Positions 1-8,311 are shown, numbered from the stretch's first letter. The stretch is 64,000 nt of DNA from Bacillus safensis FO-36b (GCF_000691165.1 NZ_ASJD01000002.1:558001-622000); one strand, 5' to 3'. Notes: generated by a model from the sequence alone, not told the origin. Translations and numbers: made by a program.

Positions 1-177
1 ATGGACTGGCTGGCCTGATCCCGTCAAAGCAGCGATTAAATCTGGCAGCGATAATTGAACAGAACCTAAGGCAAGCCCTAAACAAATGCCCACACCTAGC
101 GAAAGAAGCAGTCCCGGTATCAGCCATCTTCGTCTCGACTGCCTTTTTTGAAAATCTAACTCTGCATTCACTTTCAT
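1..177 (-). CDS. FecCD-type ABC permease, N-terminal part (cut by window edge)
   Basis: The first 59 residues of a membrane permease start at an ATG at 177 and continue past the left edge. A basic N-terminus (QKRQSRRRW) is followed by a hydrophobic segment (LIPGLLLSLGVGICLGLALG), the usual opening of FecCD/BtuC iron-complex permeases. Its start overlaps the stop of the upstream binding-protein gene by ATGA, so translation is probably coupled. It would be the second permease of the heme locus and would pair with the adjacent lipoprotein. The substrate (heme or siderophore) cannot be told from this fragment. Confidence 0.75.
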   Translation of the reverse strand, partial: MKVNAELDFQKRQSRRRWLIPGLLLSLGVGICLGLALGSVQLSLPDLIAALTGSGQPVH

Positions 178-1112
178 GATGACAATCGCTTCAATCTCTT
201 CTCTAGTTCATCAATCGCCTTTATGACGTCTGCGCCTGGGTTCGTCCCGAATAAATCACTAGGCAGAATCTCCACGCGGCCATTTTTGACAGCTGATACG
301 TCGTGCCATGCTGCATTCTGTTTCATTTCACTCATAAAGCCCGCTTTCACATCGTCAGGATTGCTGTGTGTCATGAGCAGAATGAGATCAGGATCGGCTT
401 CGATCACCTTTTCTGCATTAATTTGAGCGTATTGAGGAAATTTTTCGAGTGCCGGTTCATTCTCAGCAATGTTTGCACCCCCAGCGATGTGCAGCAAATC
501 TCCGCTTAAGGATTGGGGAAGTGCCGCCATATATGTGCCGGGTGCACCGTACACAACGAGTGTTTTCACTTTTTTCTTAGGCTGCTTGACCTGCTTTTTT
601 CGCTCATCAATTTGCTCATTGAGTGCTTTAGCCTTTTGCTGCTTTCCGAGCAACTCCCCAAATAACGAGATTTGACGCTGGATGTCCTTCACTGAATTGG
701 CACTTGTCAAAAGAAGCTGTGAATCAATTCCTTCTATTGTAGAGATGTCCTTGCTGTTTAATTGTTCATTTCCAAGCACCACATCAGGCTTTAAGCTTGT
801 GATCAGCTCTACATCAAATTGATGTGTTGTGCCAATCGTTTGTACGGACTTTGCCTTTTGTAAGCTGTCTGGTAACTCAGCAGTTGGCCGGCCGACCGCC
901 TTACCGCCTAAAGCATACAGAATACTCATGTCCCCGGTCGACAAGGCGACGATACGCTGAGGGGATTCATCAAACGACAGCGTTCTTCCGGTAAAATCCT
1001 TTATTTTCAGCGCTCCTTGCCCGCTTCCTTTCTCTACAGGTGCTGCCTGACTGCATCCGCCGAGGAGAAGCATCAAGACGAGTCCCGCTAAGATCACATG
1101 TGAAAATTTCAA
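174..1112 (-). CDS. ABC transporter substrate-binding lipoprotein (heme/siderophore type), second copy
   Basis: This 312-residue protein has a lipoprotein signal ending in LLGGC, with Cys20 as the lipidated residue. The body is a class III (FecB/FhuD/IsdE-like) binding protein: the segment RIVALSTGDMSILYALGG opens the first lobe, and KPDVVLGNEQL and ADPDLILLMTH are typical strands. It starts at TTG (1112) behind AAGGAGAGA. It lies downstream of sortase B and upstream of a second permease, so the operon carries two binding proteins. It resembles the product of 3687..4574 only in fold class. Iron-complex binding is inferred from family and context; the ligand is unknown. Confidence 0.85.
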   Translation of the reverse strand: MKFSHVILAGLVLMLLLGGCSQAAPVEKGSGQGALKIKDFTGRTLSFDESPQRIVALSTGDMSILYALGGKAVGRPTAELPDSLQKAKSVQTIGTTHQFDVELITSLKPDVVLGNEQLNSKDISTIEGIDSQLLLTSANSVKDIQRQISLFGELLGKQQKAKALNEQIDERKKQVKQPKKKVKTLVVYGAPGTYMAALPQSLSGDLLHIAGGANIAENEPALEKFPQYAQINAEKVIEADPDLILLMTHSNPDDVKAGFMSEMKQNAAWHDVSAVKNGRVEILPSDLFGTNPGADVIKAIDELEKRLKRLSS

Positions 1113-1130
1113 CCGTTTGTCTCTCCTTTT

Positions 1131-1883
1131 CTAGTAAACTTTCTTTAGCTTTGCCTGTACCACGAGACGCCCGCTTTTAGGTGCAAGCACATGATCACAG
1201 GTCGATAAGGTGAGGATGAGGTCATCTGTGGACACGTCTGTCTTCGTTTGATAGATTGATTTCTTCCGCACAGCTTGCAAGTAGTGCGCATATTCGCCAA
1301 GATCTTGAAAATCGGTTTGAATATAGTCGAAGTCAACCGTCGTTTCATACACAGCAAAAATCTCCGCTTCATAGCTTTGATACAGCGTATCGTACTGAAA
1401 TGTCCGGTGCTCTTGGAAGAAATCTTTTTTTAGATAGTTTGTGAGTCCAGCGAACATGGATCCATCCCTCATCCGATGGCCGTACACCACTGTATTTGGG
1501 CTTTCATGCAGGACATCATTACGATAATCCATAAAGATACTGCCTGCCCGGGTGTCGTTTTTTAAATAATTGCGAGTTAAGTAGAACGCATTATCGTGAG
1601 ATTGAACAATCGGATACTGAATCATCGTGTCTTTCATATTGATCCAGCCGACAATGTCCTCATTCACCTTCCGCAGCTCATCAAATGACGAACGGATCTT
1701 TCCCTGCTCCCGTTTTTCAGTCATATCTTCTTCATATCCATACATCGTCTGAGCCTTTGCAAGCACCTGGCGATTTTGATAATAACCGAAAAGTTCGAAG
1801 CCGATGGCTGTCCCGCTATAAATAAATACGCCTAAACAAACGATCGTCAGCATTCGCTGCCAAAGCCGTTTTCCTCGTTTCAC
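1131..1883 (-). CDS. srtB: Class B sortase
   Basis: This 250-residue membrane-anchored transpeptidase has one N-terminal hydrophobic segment (about residues 11-29). The catalytic triad is readable: His136 in TVVYGHRMRDG, Cys229 in LTLSTCDH and Arg239 in KSGRLVV. Class B sortases attach NEAT proteins with NPxTG/NPQTN-like signals to peptidoglycan. Two proteins upstream in the same operon carry NPKTG and NPQTG signals and are the obvious substrates. The start is GTG at 1883 behind AGGTGAG. The assignment is firm; substrate pairing is inferred from proximity. Confidence 0.93.
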   Translation of the reverse strand: MKRGKRLWQRMLTIVCLGVFIYSGTAIGFELFGYYQNRQVLAKAQTMYGYEEDMTEKREQGKIRSSFDELRKVNEDIVGWINMKDTMIQYPIVQSHDNAFYLTRNYLKNDTRAGSIFMDYRNDVLHESPNTVVYGHRMRDGSMFAGLTNYLKKDFFQEHRTFQYDTLYQSYEAEIFAVYETTVDFDYIQTDFQDLGEYAHYLQAVRKKSIYQTKTDVSTDDLILTLSTCDHVLAPKSGRLVVQAKLKKVY

Positions 1884-1909
1884 ACTGTCTCACCTGCTTT
1901 TTGCCCAGC

Positions 1910-2680
1910 TTATATACCAACAGGCACAATGTACATCCCTGTTTCTGCATCCTGTCTAATCGTGACGGACACATCATAAATGTGCCGCACGTTTTCCTCT
2001 GTTAACACATCGTTAGGCTGTCCTTCACTGATAACCTGTCCATCCTTCATTGCTATGATGATATCGCTGTAGCGGACAGCCTGATTCATGTCGTGCAGCA
2101 CCATGACAATCGTTAATCCATGCACGGCATTCAGTTCACGGATCAGCTCAAGAATGTCAAATTGATAGTAAATATCCAAATAAGTTGTCGGTTCATCTAA
2201 GAAAAGGATCGGTGTTTTTTGCGCAAGTGCCATCGCAATCCATACACGCTGCCGCTCTCCACCTGACAGTGAGGCGAGCGGCACCTTTCGTTTGTCCGTT
2301 AGCTTTGTACTGGACAGCGCCCACTCTATCGCTCTCTCATCCTCTTCCTTGTCTCCTCCGCGCATCGTCTGGTACGGCGTTCTGCCGAATGCCACGACCC
2401 GTTCGATCGTTAAATCAAGCGGCGCTTCATTTTGCTGATGGACGACAGCGAGCTTTTTTGCCAGCTCCTTTGGCTTGAACGTATTCAGCGTTTGCCTGTC
2501 TAAGTGAATTTGCCCTTTATTTGGACAATGATTATTCGCCATTAAGGAAAGCAGCGTGGATTTTCCCGAGCCATTTGGACCGATAATGGTTGTGATTTTC
2601 CCCTTTTCAATCTTTGTTGTGACTGATTGAACGATGTCCTTCTGCTGATCATATGAGAATGACACCTCACGAATGTCCAT
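1910..2680 (-). CDS. Iron-complex/heme ABC transporter ATP-binding protein
   Basis: This 256-residue ATPase is of the FecE/FhuC type. Walker A is GPNGSGKST near residue 35, the signature is LSGGERQR near 140 and Walker B is ILFLDEPT near 160, followed by a switch His in VLHDMNQA. It overlaps the upstream permease gene by 14 bases and so is translationally coupled to it. With the permease (2667..3653) and lipoprotein (3687..4574) it forms one complete importer. It is the only ATPase visible in the locus and may also energise the second permease, although another ATPase could lie beyond the left edge. Confidence 0.92.
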   Translation of the reverse strand: MDIREVSFSYDQQKDIVQSVTTKIEKGKITTIIGPNGSGKSTLLSLMANNHCPNKGQIHLDRQTLNTFKPKELAKKLAVVHQQNEAPLDLTIERVVAFGRTPYQTMRGGDKEEDERAIEWALSSTKLTDKRKVPLASLSGGERQRVWIAMALAQKTPILFLDEPTTYLDIYYQFDILELIRELNAVHGLTIVMVLHDMNQAVRYSDIIIAMKDGQVISEGQPNDVLTEENVRHIYDVSVTIRQDAETGMYIVPVGI

Positions 2681-3653
2681 GGAGACGGTCCCCCCTTCTT
2701 AATAAAAAGATCAGAAACGGCCCGCCAATCACGGCCATGATCGTAGAAGCAGGAATCTCATTTGGCGCCACAAGCGTCCTGCCAAGCGTATCAGCCGTCA
2801 AAATAAGCAAAGCCCCGCTTAACGCAGAAAATGGAATCAGTACCCGGTGATCCGAGCCGACAAGCCTTCTTGAAATGTGCGGAATGAGCAAGCCGACAAA
2901 GGCTATCACGCCCGCTACTGCAGCTGTCACCGCCGCAAGTAAAACGGCTGTGATGGAAATCAAAAGGCGCATTCTGGTCACACGCAATCCTAAATTTTTT
3001 GCTGTCTTGTCCTGAAGAGCCAGGAGGTTGCACCACCTGCTGAAGAAGAGTGCAACGATAAGGCCGGCGACACCATAGACACCGATTAAACGGACATCTC
3101 CCCACGTTTTCATCGTGAGATTCGACTGCCCTGACTGATTAATTGTGATATTGAAATAGCTGCAAATGGTCACAAATGCTTCAGCCATCCCAGTAAACAT
3201 GGCATTGATGGCGATCCCAACCAAGATCATGCGGATCGGGCTTAAACCACCCTTCCAAGACAGAACGTACACGAGGAAACACGCAATAGCCCCGCCTAAA
3301 ACCGAAAATAAAGGAGAGTAGAAATAAAATTGAGGAAGCGCTGTAATCGCCATTAATGAAAAGAAGCTGGCTCCTGATGAAATGCCAATGACGCCGGCAT
3401 CAGCTAACGGATTCCTCATGACCGACTGCAGCAGTACACCGGAGACAGATAAGGCGGCCCCTGTAAACATCGCGATAAGCATGCGGGGAATTCTCAAATC
3501 TTTAATGATTTCTACCTGTGCATGTTGACCGGTGATGAGCCCTTCTAATAATTCAAATGGGGTGACATGAATGCTCCCAGTAATGGCTGAATAAATAAAT
3601 ACGCAGACCAGTAAGAGACTGACTATCAGAAATAAAATCCCTGTTTTTTTCAT
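2667..3653 (-). CDS. FecCD-family iron-complex/heme ABC permease
   Basis: This 328-residue polytopic protein is of the usual FecCD length. It has family motifs such as RIPRMLIAMFTGAALSVSG, the conserved NPLADAGVIGISSGASF block, and GVIAFVGLLIPHISR, the coupling region that touches the ATPase. ATG at 3653 follows AAAGGACG. It sits between binding protein and ATPase in an import operon that also encodes NEAT proteins and sortase B, so heme is the likely substrate. Family assignment is secure; substrate is inferred. Confidence 0.92.
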   Translation of the reverse strand: MKKTGILFLIVSLLLVCVFIYSAITGSIHVTPFELLEGLITGQHAQVEIIKDLRIPRMLIAMFTGAALSVSGVLLQSVMRNPLADAGVIGISSGASFFSLMAITALPQFYFYSPLFSVLGGAIACFLVYVLSWKGGLSPIRMILVGIAINAMFTGMAEAFVTICSYFNITINQSGQSNLTMKTWGDVRLIGVYGVAGLIVALFFSRWCNLLALQDKTAKNLGLRVTRMRLLISITAVLLAAVTAAVAGVIAFVGLLIPHISRRLVGSDHRVLIPFSALSGALLILTADTLGRTLVAPNEIPASTIMAVIGGPFLIFLLRRGDRLHGHS

Positions 3654-3686
3654 CTTGAACGTCCTTTTATCATTAAGATTCGCCGC

Positions 3687-4574
3687 TTATGACGGATACA
3701 ACATACGAGTCAATTCATCTAATGCTTCTGCTGCCTTTAAATTGCCTGTTGTCCCGAATAAGCTTTCTTCGAGGTCATACACCCGGTCTTGTTTGACCGC
3801 ATTGAAATGTTTCCAGATGTCATTTGTTTTGAATTCTTCATCAAACATTTGGACGACTTCGTCTGGCATCCCATGTGCGGCCCGGAGAATGATATCTGGA
3901 TTGGCTTTTTGTAAATATTCCGTATTGGATGCCAAATACTCCATTTTCTCGCCTTTGACAATATTCTTTCCTCCTGCGATACGCACAAGATCACCAATAT
4001 ATGAATTCTCTGTCGCCACCAAATAACTGCCTGGCACACCAAGCAAAATCAGAACGGACGGCTTGCGTTTTCCTTTCGTCCTCTCTTGAATGTCTTTCTT
4101 TTTTTGCTCAAACTCTGACACAATGCGTTCAGCCTGCTTCTTTCTGTCATACTGATCTCCAAGCTTCGTGATGGCCTTCTCCATGTCAGCCATGCTCTCG
4201 AGATTTAGGTATGTGGCAGGGACACCTGCTTGCTGAAAGGGTGTCTCTAAATCATATTGAAGGGTTGTGACAGAGAGGACATCTGTCGGTTGAAGTGATT
4301 GGATGATTTCCATGTCCGGGCTCATTGGGTTACCGACTTCCGGCAGTCCTTTGTAACGAGCTGGCAAGGATTTTTGACTTGTTGGCACCCCGACAAGATC
4401 CACCTCTAAAGCATCCATGATCTCCGCAGCAGCTACAGTCGTTGCTACAATGCGCTCACTTGATTCAGCGCTTTTTTTGCCTTTTGCTGAGCTTTCAGCT
4501 GACTGTGAGCAGCCCGATAAGATCATGCACACACTGAAGGCAGCGATCAAGGTACATAACATTCGATGCTTCAA
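3687..4574 (-). CDS. Heme/iron-complex substrate-binding lipoprotein (IsdE-like)
   Basis: This is a lipoprotein of 295 residues with lipobox ILSGC (Cys22). The body has the two-lobed class III binding fold: the opening strand SSERIVATTVAAAEIMDALE and NPDIILRAAHGMPDEVV resemble IsdE/FhuD proteins. I chose the TTG start at 4574 because AAAGGAGGC lies 8 bases before it; an upstream reading would put that Shine-Dalgarno inside the gene and give an odd N-terminus. It is followed by permease and ATPase genes and preceded by the large NEAT protein, so it probably receives heme from the wall proteins. Confidence 0.87.
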   Translation of the reverse strand: MKHRMLCTLIAAFSVCMILSGCSQSAESSAKGKKSAESSERIVATTVAAAEIMDALEVDLVGVPTSQKSLPARYKGLPEVGNPMSPDMEIIQSLQPTDVLSVTTLQYDLETPFQQAGVPATYLNLESMADMEKAITKLGDQYDRKKQAERIVSEFEQKKKDIQERTKGKRKPSVLILLGVPGSYLVATENSYIGDLVRIAGGKNIVKGEKMEYLASNTEYLQKANPDIILRAAHGMPDEVVQMFDEEFKTNDIWKHFNAVKQDRVYDLEESLFGTTGNLKAAEALDELTRMLYPS

Positions 4575-4649
4575 AAATAGAAGCCTCCTTTCGAAAAAAG
4601 AGAGTGGATGCGCCAGCATAAATGGCGCATCTCACATAAAATAAACAGT

Positions 4650-6461
4650 CTATCTTGTCCGTGTTTGATATTTTCTGACGAGTACCAATAACGAACCGCC
4701 GAATAAAAGAATATACACCCAAAGAAGAGAGGTATCTCCCGTTTTCGGATTCAGCTGTCCAGACTCAGATTTGGTTTGATCATCTGATGGCGTAAATGTC
4801 ATCTGCTCCGCACCCGTTTCCTCAGGTACTGCATTCTCAAGTTGATTCGTTTGAGAATCGTGATCATTTGGATTTTTGATAAAGCCGATACTCTCATCGT
4901 CTCCAATGACCGTTGAAATTCCGCTTCCCTCACCGAGAGCGATACCTTTTGTGTCATAGACGAGTTTGACATCGTACTGCTCATGATAATTCGCAGCTGG
5001 AATATCAATCTTTACGCGTGCTGCCTGAGCTCCACTTAAACTTTTTGCTTCATATTGAATGACGCGTGTATCTGCTTTTTGATCTGTCTTCGCGACAAGT
5101 GTCTCCTCAAACTTTCCGCCTGTTCCTACTTGGAATGACGTGATCGCTGAGCTGTTCTTCACTGTATATGAAACGAAATGGCGGCCATTTTTTACAACCA
5201 GTGTCGCAGGACTCACAACGTAATCGTTCATGCGAGAAAGCTCATCCTTGTCTGCCTTCTTCATTGAGAAAGGAAGCTTGTATACACCATCTTTTAGCTG
5301 AGCCGTCTCTTGATTTGCTCCGCCGTTATTTGTTTCTGTTGTTGGTGTGTTTGGTTTTGGTGTTTCTGGTGCAGCTGGTGTTTCTTCCTCTACCACCTGC
5401 CCGTCCTTCACTGGAGCGATACTCTTTGAATCAAATTGAAAACGAATATCGTAGGTTTGGTCATAGTTAGCGGCTGCTACTACAATGTGTACTTTTCCTT
5501 TGATCTCGTTTTTCAAATCACCTACATCAAATGAAACCACTCTTGTGTTCTTTGCTTCATCCTTGCTGACTGTTTTGGCTTCTTGATAAGAACCGTCTTT
5601 CTCTGTTTTCAAAGAAGCGACAGACTTATGGTCCTTCACCGTAAAGGAAATGGTTTGCTTTCCATTTTTGACAGTTAAGGATGCAGGATGTGAGAAGTAA
5701 TCACTCATTCGAGATGACTCATCCGTATCCCCTTTTAGCACACTGTAATTGATACGATATACGCCATCTTTTAATTGATTTTGCGCGGAATCATCTGGTT
5801 TTGTGCCATTATTATTGCCCGGTGTTGTTGGTTGATCGTCTGGCTTTGTACCATTTTGGTCATCCGGTTTTGTTTCGTTATCGTCTGGCTTTGCACCGTT
5901 TTGGTCATCCGGTTTTGTTTCGTTATCGTCTGGCTTTGTACCGTTTTGGTCATCTGGTTTTGTTTCGTTATCATCTGGTTTTGCAGGCGTAACGAGTGTG
6001 AGGCTGCTTTGATCGAATGCAAGCTGTACGTCATATGCTTCGTCATAAATAAAGCCGCCTAAATCCCAGTAAATTTTCACCCAGCCGTTTAATTTCGCTG
6101 ATAAGTCGTCGACATCAAATTTGATCACACGTGTATTGGCTGTCTCGTCCTCACTGACCGTTTCAGTGGTAACGAGAGCACCATTTTGTTCGACCTTGAA
6201 ATCTGTTATTTCTTTGCTTTGCTTCAGTGTGACATAGGCTGTTTTCTTGCCATTTTCCACAATCAGCTTAGCTGGCTTTTCTGTATAGGTATCCATCATG
6301 GACGCTTCTGTGCTGCCATTTTTTAAAACGGTGAATCCAACTGTGTATTCACCATCAACGAATGATGCCGCTTGAGCTGTTCCTTGAGGAATCTGAAACG
6401 CAGTCAACAAACTGAATAAAACGAGCAGATTGGCTGCCTTTAGATGAAAAAGACGTTTCAA
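4650..6461 (-). CDS. Cell-wall-anchored protein with three NEAT heme-binding domains
   Basis: This 603-residue surface protein has a signal peptide (cleavage near AQA-ASF), three NEAT domains (about 30-160, 230-360 and 385-510), and a sorting signal NPKTG at about 571 followed by a hydrophobic stretch and a basic tail. Each domain has both heme signatures: a SxxxxY helix (SMMDTY, SRMSDY, SRMNDY) and a YxxxY strand (YDEAY, YDQTY, YHEQY), so all three should bind heme. Domains 1 and 2 are joined by a KPDD-rich repeat linker. The start is TTG at 6461 behind GGAAGGAAG. NPKTG fits anchoring by the sortase B in this operon. Confidence 0.92.
   Translation of the reverse strand: MKRLFHLKAANLLVLFSLLTAFQIPQGTAQAASFVDGEYTVGFTVLKNGSTEASMMDTYTEKPAKLIVENGKKTAYVTLKQSKEITDFKVEQNGALVTTETVSEDETANTRVIKFDVDDLSAKLNGWVKIYWDLGGFIYDEAYDVQLAFDQSSLTLVTPAKPDDNETKPDDQNGTKPDDNETKPDDQNGAKPDDNETKPDDQNGTKPDDQPTTPGNNNGTKPDDSAQNQLKDGVYRINYSVLKGDTDESSRMSDYFSHPASLTVKNGKQTISFTVKDHKSVASLKTEKDGSYQEAKTVSKDEAKNTRVVSFDVGDLKNEIKGKVHIVVAAANYDQTYDIRFQFDSKSIAPVKDGQVVEEETPAAPETPKPNTPTTETNNGGANQETAQLKDGVYKLPFSMKKADKDELSRMNDYVVSPATLVVKNGRHFVSYTVKNSSAITSFQVGTGGKFEETLVAKTDQKADTRVIQYEAKSLSGAQAARVKIDIPAANYHEQYDVKLVYDTKGIALGEGSGISTVIGDDESIGFIKNPNDHDSQTNQLENAVPEETGAEQMTFTPSDDQTKSESGQLNPKTGDTSLLWVYILLFGGSLLVLVRKYQTRTR
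5839..5973 (-). repeat. Three tandem 45-bp coding repeats (KPDDNETKPDDQNG linker)
   Basis: Three 45-bp units (5839-5883, 5884-5928 and 5929-5973) differ by only a few bases, with degenerate partial copies on both sides. Each encodes 15 residues of a KPDD-NE-T-KPDD-QNG pattern between the first and second NEAT domains. The linker is acidic, Pro-rich and probably extended. Units are in frame and of a length that allows slippage or recombination, so copy number may vary between strains. Confidence 0.95.
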
Positions 6462-6480
6462 ATGGTGACACTTCCTTCCG

Positions 6481-7134
6481 TTAATGCTTGATGATCCACT
6501 TTCTTGCTAAAAACCCGCCTGAACATAAGACAAGCACAAGGAGCCACCCTGTCTGGCTTGTATCACCAGTTTGAGGATTTTCTTCTTGTTTCGTTGTGGA
6601 TGAATCAGCTTTGTTCGTTGATTCTTTTGATGGCTGCTGACTTTCTGCTGCACCTGCTGATTGATTTGCATTGTTAGACGAAAGTGACTTGATGCTGCTC
6701 TCATCAAATTTCAGCTGAATGGTGTAATCATGATCATAATCAGCAGATTTCACAGTGACATGAATTTTTGACTTGATTGGTTTAGACAAGCTTTGAGCTT
6801 GGAACTGAACGAGCCTTGTATTGGCTTTTTTATTTGTTGAGAGAACGGTTGTATCGACATAGCCGCCATTTCCCGGTACTTTAAATTCCGTTACCCAGCT
6901 GCTATTTTTAATCGTCATTTGCACTGTCAGGTTCCCATTTTTCGCTATCACTTTTGCTGGTTTTAGCCAGTAATCATTTGCCATTGAGACCGCATTTCCT
7001 TCAGCTTTTAGCACTGTATAATTGACGGAGTATGTACCATCCTTTAATGCGGCAGCCTGTGCGTTTGAAAAAGGCAGCATAAGTGCCAGTAAAAAAACCG
7101 CCATGAAGACTGACAGCCTCATTCTTTTTTTCAT
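6481..7134 (-). CDS. Single-NEAT wall-anchored heme protein (IsdC-like)
   Basis: This protein of about 217 residues has a signal peptide ending at NAQA-AALKDG, one NEAT domain (about 30-150) with SMANDY and YDHDY heme motifs, a Ser/Gln-rich stalk, and a NPQTG sorting signal near residue 187 followed by a hydrophobic segment and basic end. NPQTG resembles the class B sortase signal of IsdC. ATG at 7134 or TTG at 7137 could start it; GGGAGG is 11 or 8 bases away. It probably relays heme across the wall to the lipoprotein, as IsdC does; that role is inferred. Confidence 0.9.
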   Translation of the reverse strand: MKKRMRLSVFMAVFLLALMLPFSNAQAAALKDGTYSVNYTVLKAEGNAVSMANDYWLKPAKVIAKNGNLTVQMTIKNSSWVTEFKVPGNGGYVDTTVLSTNKKANTRLVQFQAQSLSKPIKSKIHVTVKSADYDHDYTIQLKFDESSIKSLSSNNANQSAGAAESQQPSKESTNKADSSTTKQEENPQTGDTSQTGWLLVLVLCSGGFLARKWIIKH

Positions 7135-7154
7135 CAAGCGAATTTCCTCCCTTT

Positions 7155-7613
7155 CTATTGAACAGATGCCGCATCAAACTTGAGGCGAATATCGTAATTG
7201 CCTGTATATCCGATAGCCGGTACAGTCACACTCACTTTTGCTGGTACGGCCTCAGTCAGGCTGTTCACATTGAATTCTACTGTTCTCTTATTCGCAGCTG
7301 TATTTGTACTAATCACCTTCGCATCTTTATAGACACCTTGATCGAGCGTTTTAAAGCTTGTGATCCAAGAGCTATTCGTTAACGTGACTTGCGCTTTGAT
7401 TTTTCCATCCTTTACGACAAGCTTGGCTGGTTTTTCGAAATACGTATTCGCTGTTGAAGTCGAATCGCTATCAGCTTTCCATACCACATATTGCGCTGAA
7501 TATTGACCATCTGCTAAGCCAGCTGCTGAAGCTGAACTAACAGGAGCTAGAGCAAATAATAGAACAAAACTAAGGAATAATAATACGGGTGACGTTGAAC
7601 GAATGACTTTCAT
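7155..7613 (-). CDS. Secreted single-NEAT hemophore (IsdX1-like)
   Basis: This 152-residue protein has a signal peptide (cut near ASA-AGLADG) and one NEAT domain that runs to the C-terminus. Heme motifs are STANTY and YTGNY. There is no sorting signal or membrane anchor, so it should be released, like IsdX1 of B. anthracis, which has the same length. It is the first gene of the operon, behind AGGAGGGC and two Fur boxes. Likely task: take heme from host or environmental hemoproteins and hand it to the wall NEAT proteins. Hemophore activity is inferred. Confidence 0.9.
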   Translation of the reverse strand: MKVIRSTSPVLLFLSFVLLFALAPVSSASAAGLADGQYSAQYVVWKADSDSTSTANTYFEKPAKLVVKDGKIKAQVTLTNSSWITSFKTLDQGVYKDAKVISTNTAANKRTVEFNVNSLTEAVPAKVSVTVPAIGYTGNYDIRLKFDAASVQ

Positions 7614-7634
7614 GTGAGCCCTCCTAAATGATAT

Positions 7635-7649
7635 TGATAATTATTCTCA
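7635..7649 (-). promoter_or_regulatory. Fur box 2, upstream of the hemophore gene
   Basis: TGATAATTATTCTCA matches the Bacillus 7-1-7 Fur consensus (TGATAATNATTATCA) at 14 of 15 positions. It lies 22 bases before the start codon, just upstream of the Shine-Dalgarno, so it would act within the leader or on a downstream promoter. Confidence 0.8.
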
Positions 7650-7705
7650 ATAGACAATAAAAAAAATAACCTTCATAAGTGCTGGAACACACTTATAGAT
7701 GATTA

Positions 7706-7720
7706 TGATAATCATTATCA
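7706..7720 (-). promoter_or_regulatory. Fur box 1 (perfect match) in the heme operon promoter
   Basis: TGATAATCATTATCA is a perfect 15-base Fur box. On the minus strand it lies between a possible -35 (TTGATA) and -10 (TATAAG) with an 18-base spacer, an arrangement that would block RNA polymerase when iron is sufficient. Iron repression of the whole leftward operon is inferred. Confidence 0.88.
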
Positions 7721-7870
7721 ATTGAGTTGAAAAAATAAATCTTTGCTTCCTAAAGTCAAAGATGTCTGCTTCTAAATGATGGATAAGAGTTTTAGGCAAT
7801 CTGTCCCATTCATAATACCATGGCATAACCTCCATTCCATTACAGGGAAAAGAACCCTCTTCTCCTTGAT

Positions 7871-7898
7871 ATTATATAATGCATGAAATGATTGTCAA
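7871..7898 (-). promoter_or_regulatory. Strong sigma-A-like promoter upstream of the Fur boxes
   Basis: On the minus strand TTGACA (7898-7893) and TATAAT (7876-7871) are separated by 16 bases, both perfect hexamers. It points toward the heme operon, 258 bases before the hemophore start and upstream of both Fur boxes. The stretch between may carry a short ORF (7647..7835); otherwise 7614-7978 contains only regulatory sequence and a terminator. Confidence 0.65.
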
Positions 7899-7942
7899 CA
7901 TCATTTTTCATACTATTGTCTTAGTTTTCTGGAAAATCACAC

Positions 7943-7974
7943 AAAAAAATTTCGATCAGACACACTGATCGAAA
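7943..7974 (-). terminator. Terminator of the HxlR gene
   Basis: A perfect 10-bp stem (TTTCGATCAG / CTGATCGAAA, loop ACACA) is followed on the minus strand by a run of T. It lies just after the stop at 7979 and separates this gene from the heme operon. Confidence 0.92.
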
Positions 7975-7978
7975 TCGA

Positions 7979-8311
7979 TTAAGAAGGAACATGTTCCTCT
8001 ATTTTGCTGTTTTTACGCTCTAAAGACCATGCATACATTTCACGAATAATCGGTTCAGTTTTCTTTCCTTGCACTGTTAATTCGTATTCAATCCGCACTG
8101 GAATGTCGGGGTATACCTTTTTCTCAACAAGTCCCTCAGCTTCTAAATCCTTCAGCCTTTCTGATAGTAATCTTCCGCTGATGTTCATTTCATTTTCAAG
8201 CTGACAAAAACGCTTAGGCCCTGTCAGAAGCTGATTGATGATGAGAATGACCCACTTCTTGCCTAGAATCTCCATGGCATCTGTAATTGGGCAGCCATCT
8301 ACTTGAGCCAT
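7979..8311 (-). CDS. HxlR-family winged-helix regulator with conserved N-terminal Cys
   Basis: This 110-residue DNA-binding protein spans the whole HxlR domain: CPITDAMEILGKKWVILI at the N-terminus, the LLSERLKDLEAEGLV recognition region, and a wing ending in RIEYELT. Cys7 stands where the quinone/thiol-sensing Cys of YodB and CatR sits in B. subtilis, so redox or electrophile sensing is plausible (inference). It is divergent from the VOC-ribA-ribD operon, with palindromes over the facing promoter, so it probably represses that operon. ATG at 8311 follows a strong GGAGGG site. Confidence 0.88.
   Translation of the reverse strand: MAQVDGCPITDAMEILGKKWVILIINQLLTGPKRFCQLENEMNISGRLLSERLKDLEAEGLVEKKVYPDIPVRIEYELTVQGKKTEPIIREMYAWSLERKNSKIEEHVPS

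Noticed and set aside
5839..5973. CRISPR-like direct repeats
   Set aside because: The units are contiguous without unique spacers and encode an in-frame protein linker.
5775..6062. Plus-strand ORF of repetitive hydrophobic residues opposite the NEAT linker
   Set aside because: It is only the antisense of the KPDD repeat; it has no ribosome site and the minus-strand protein is clearly real.
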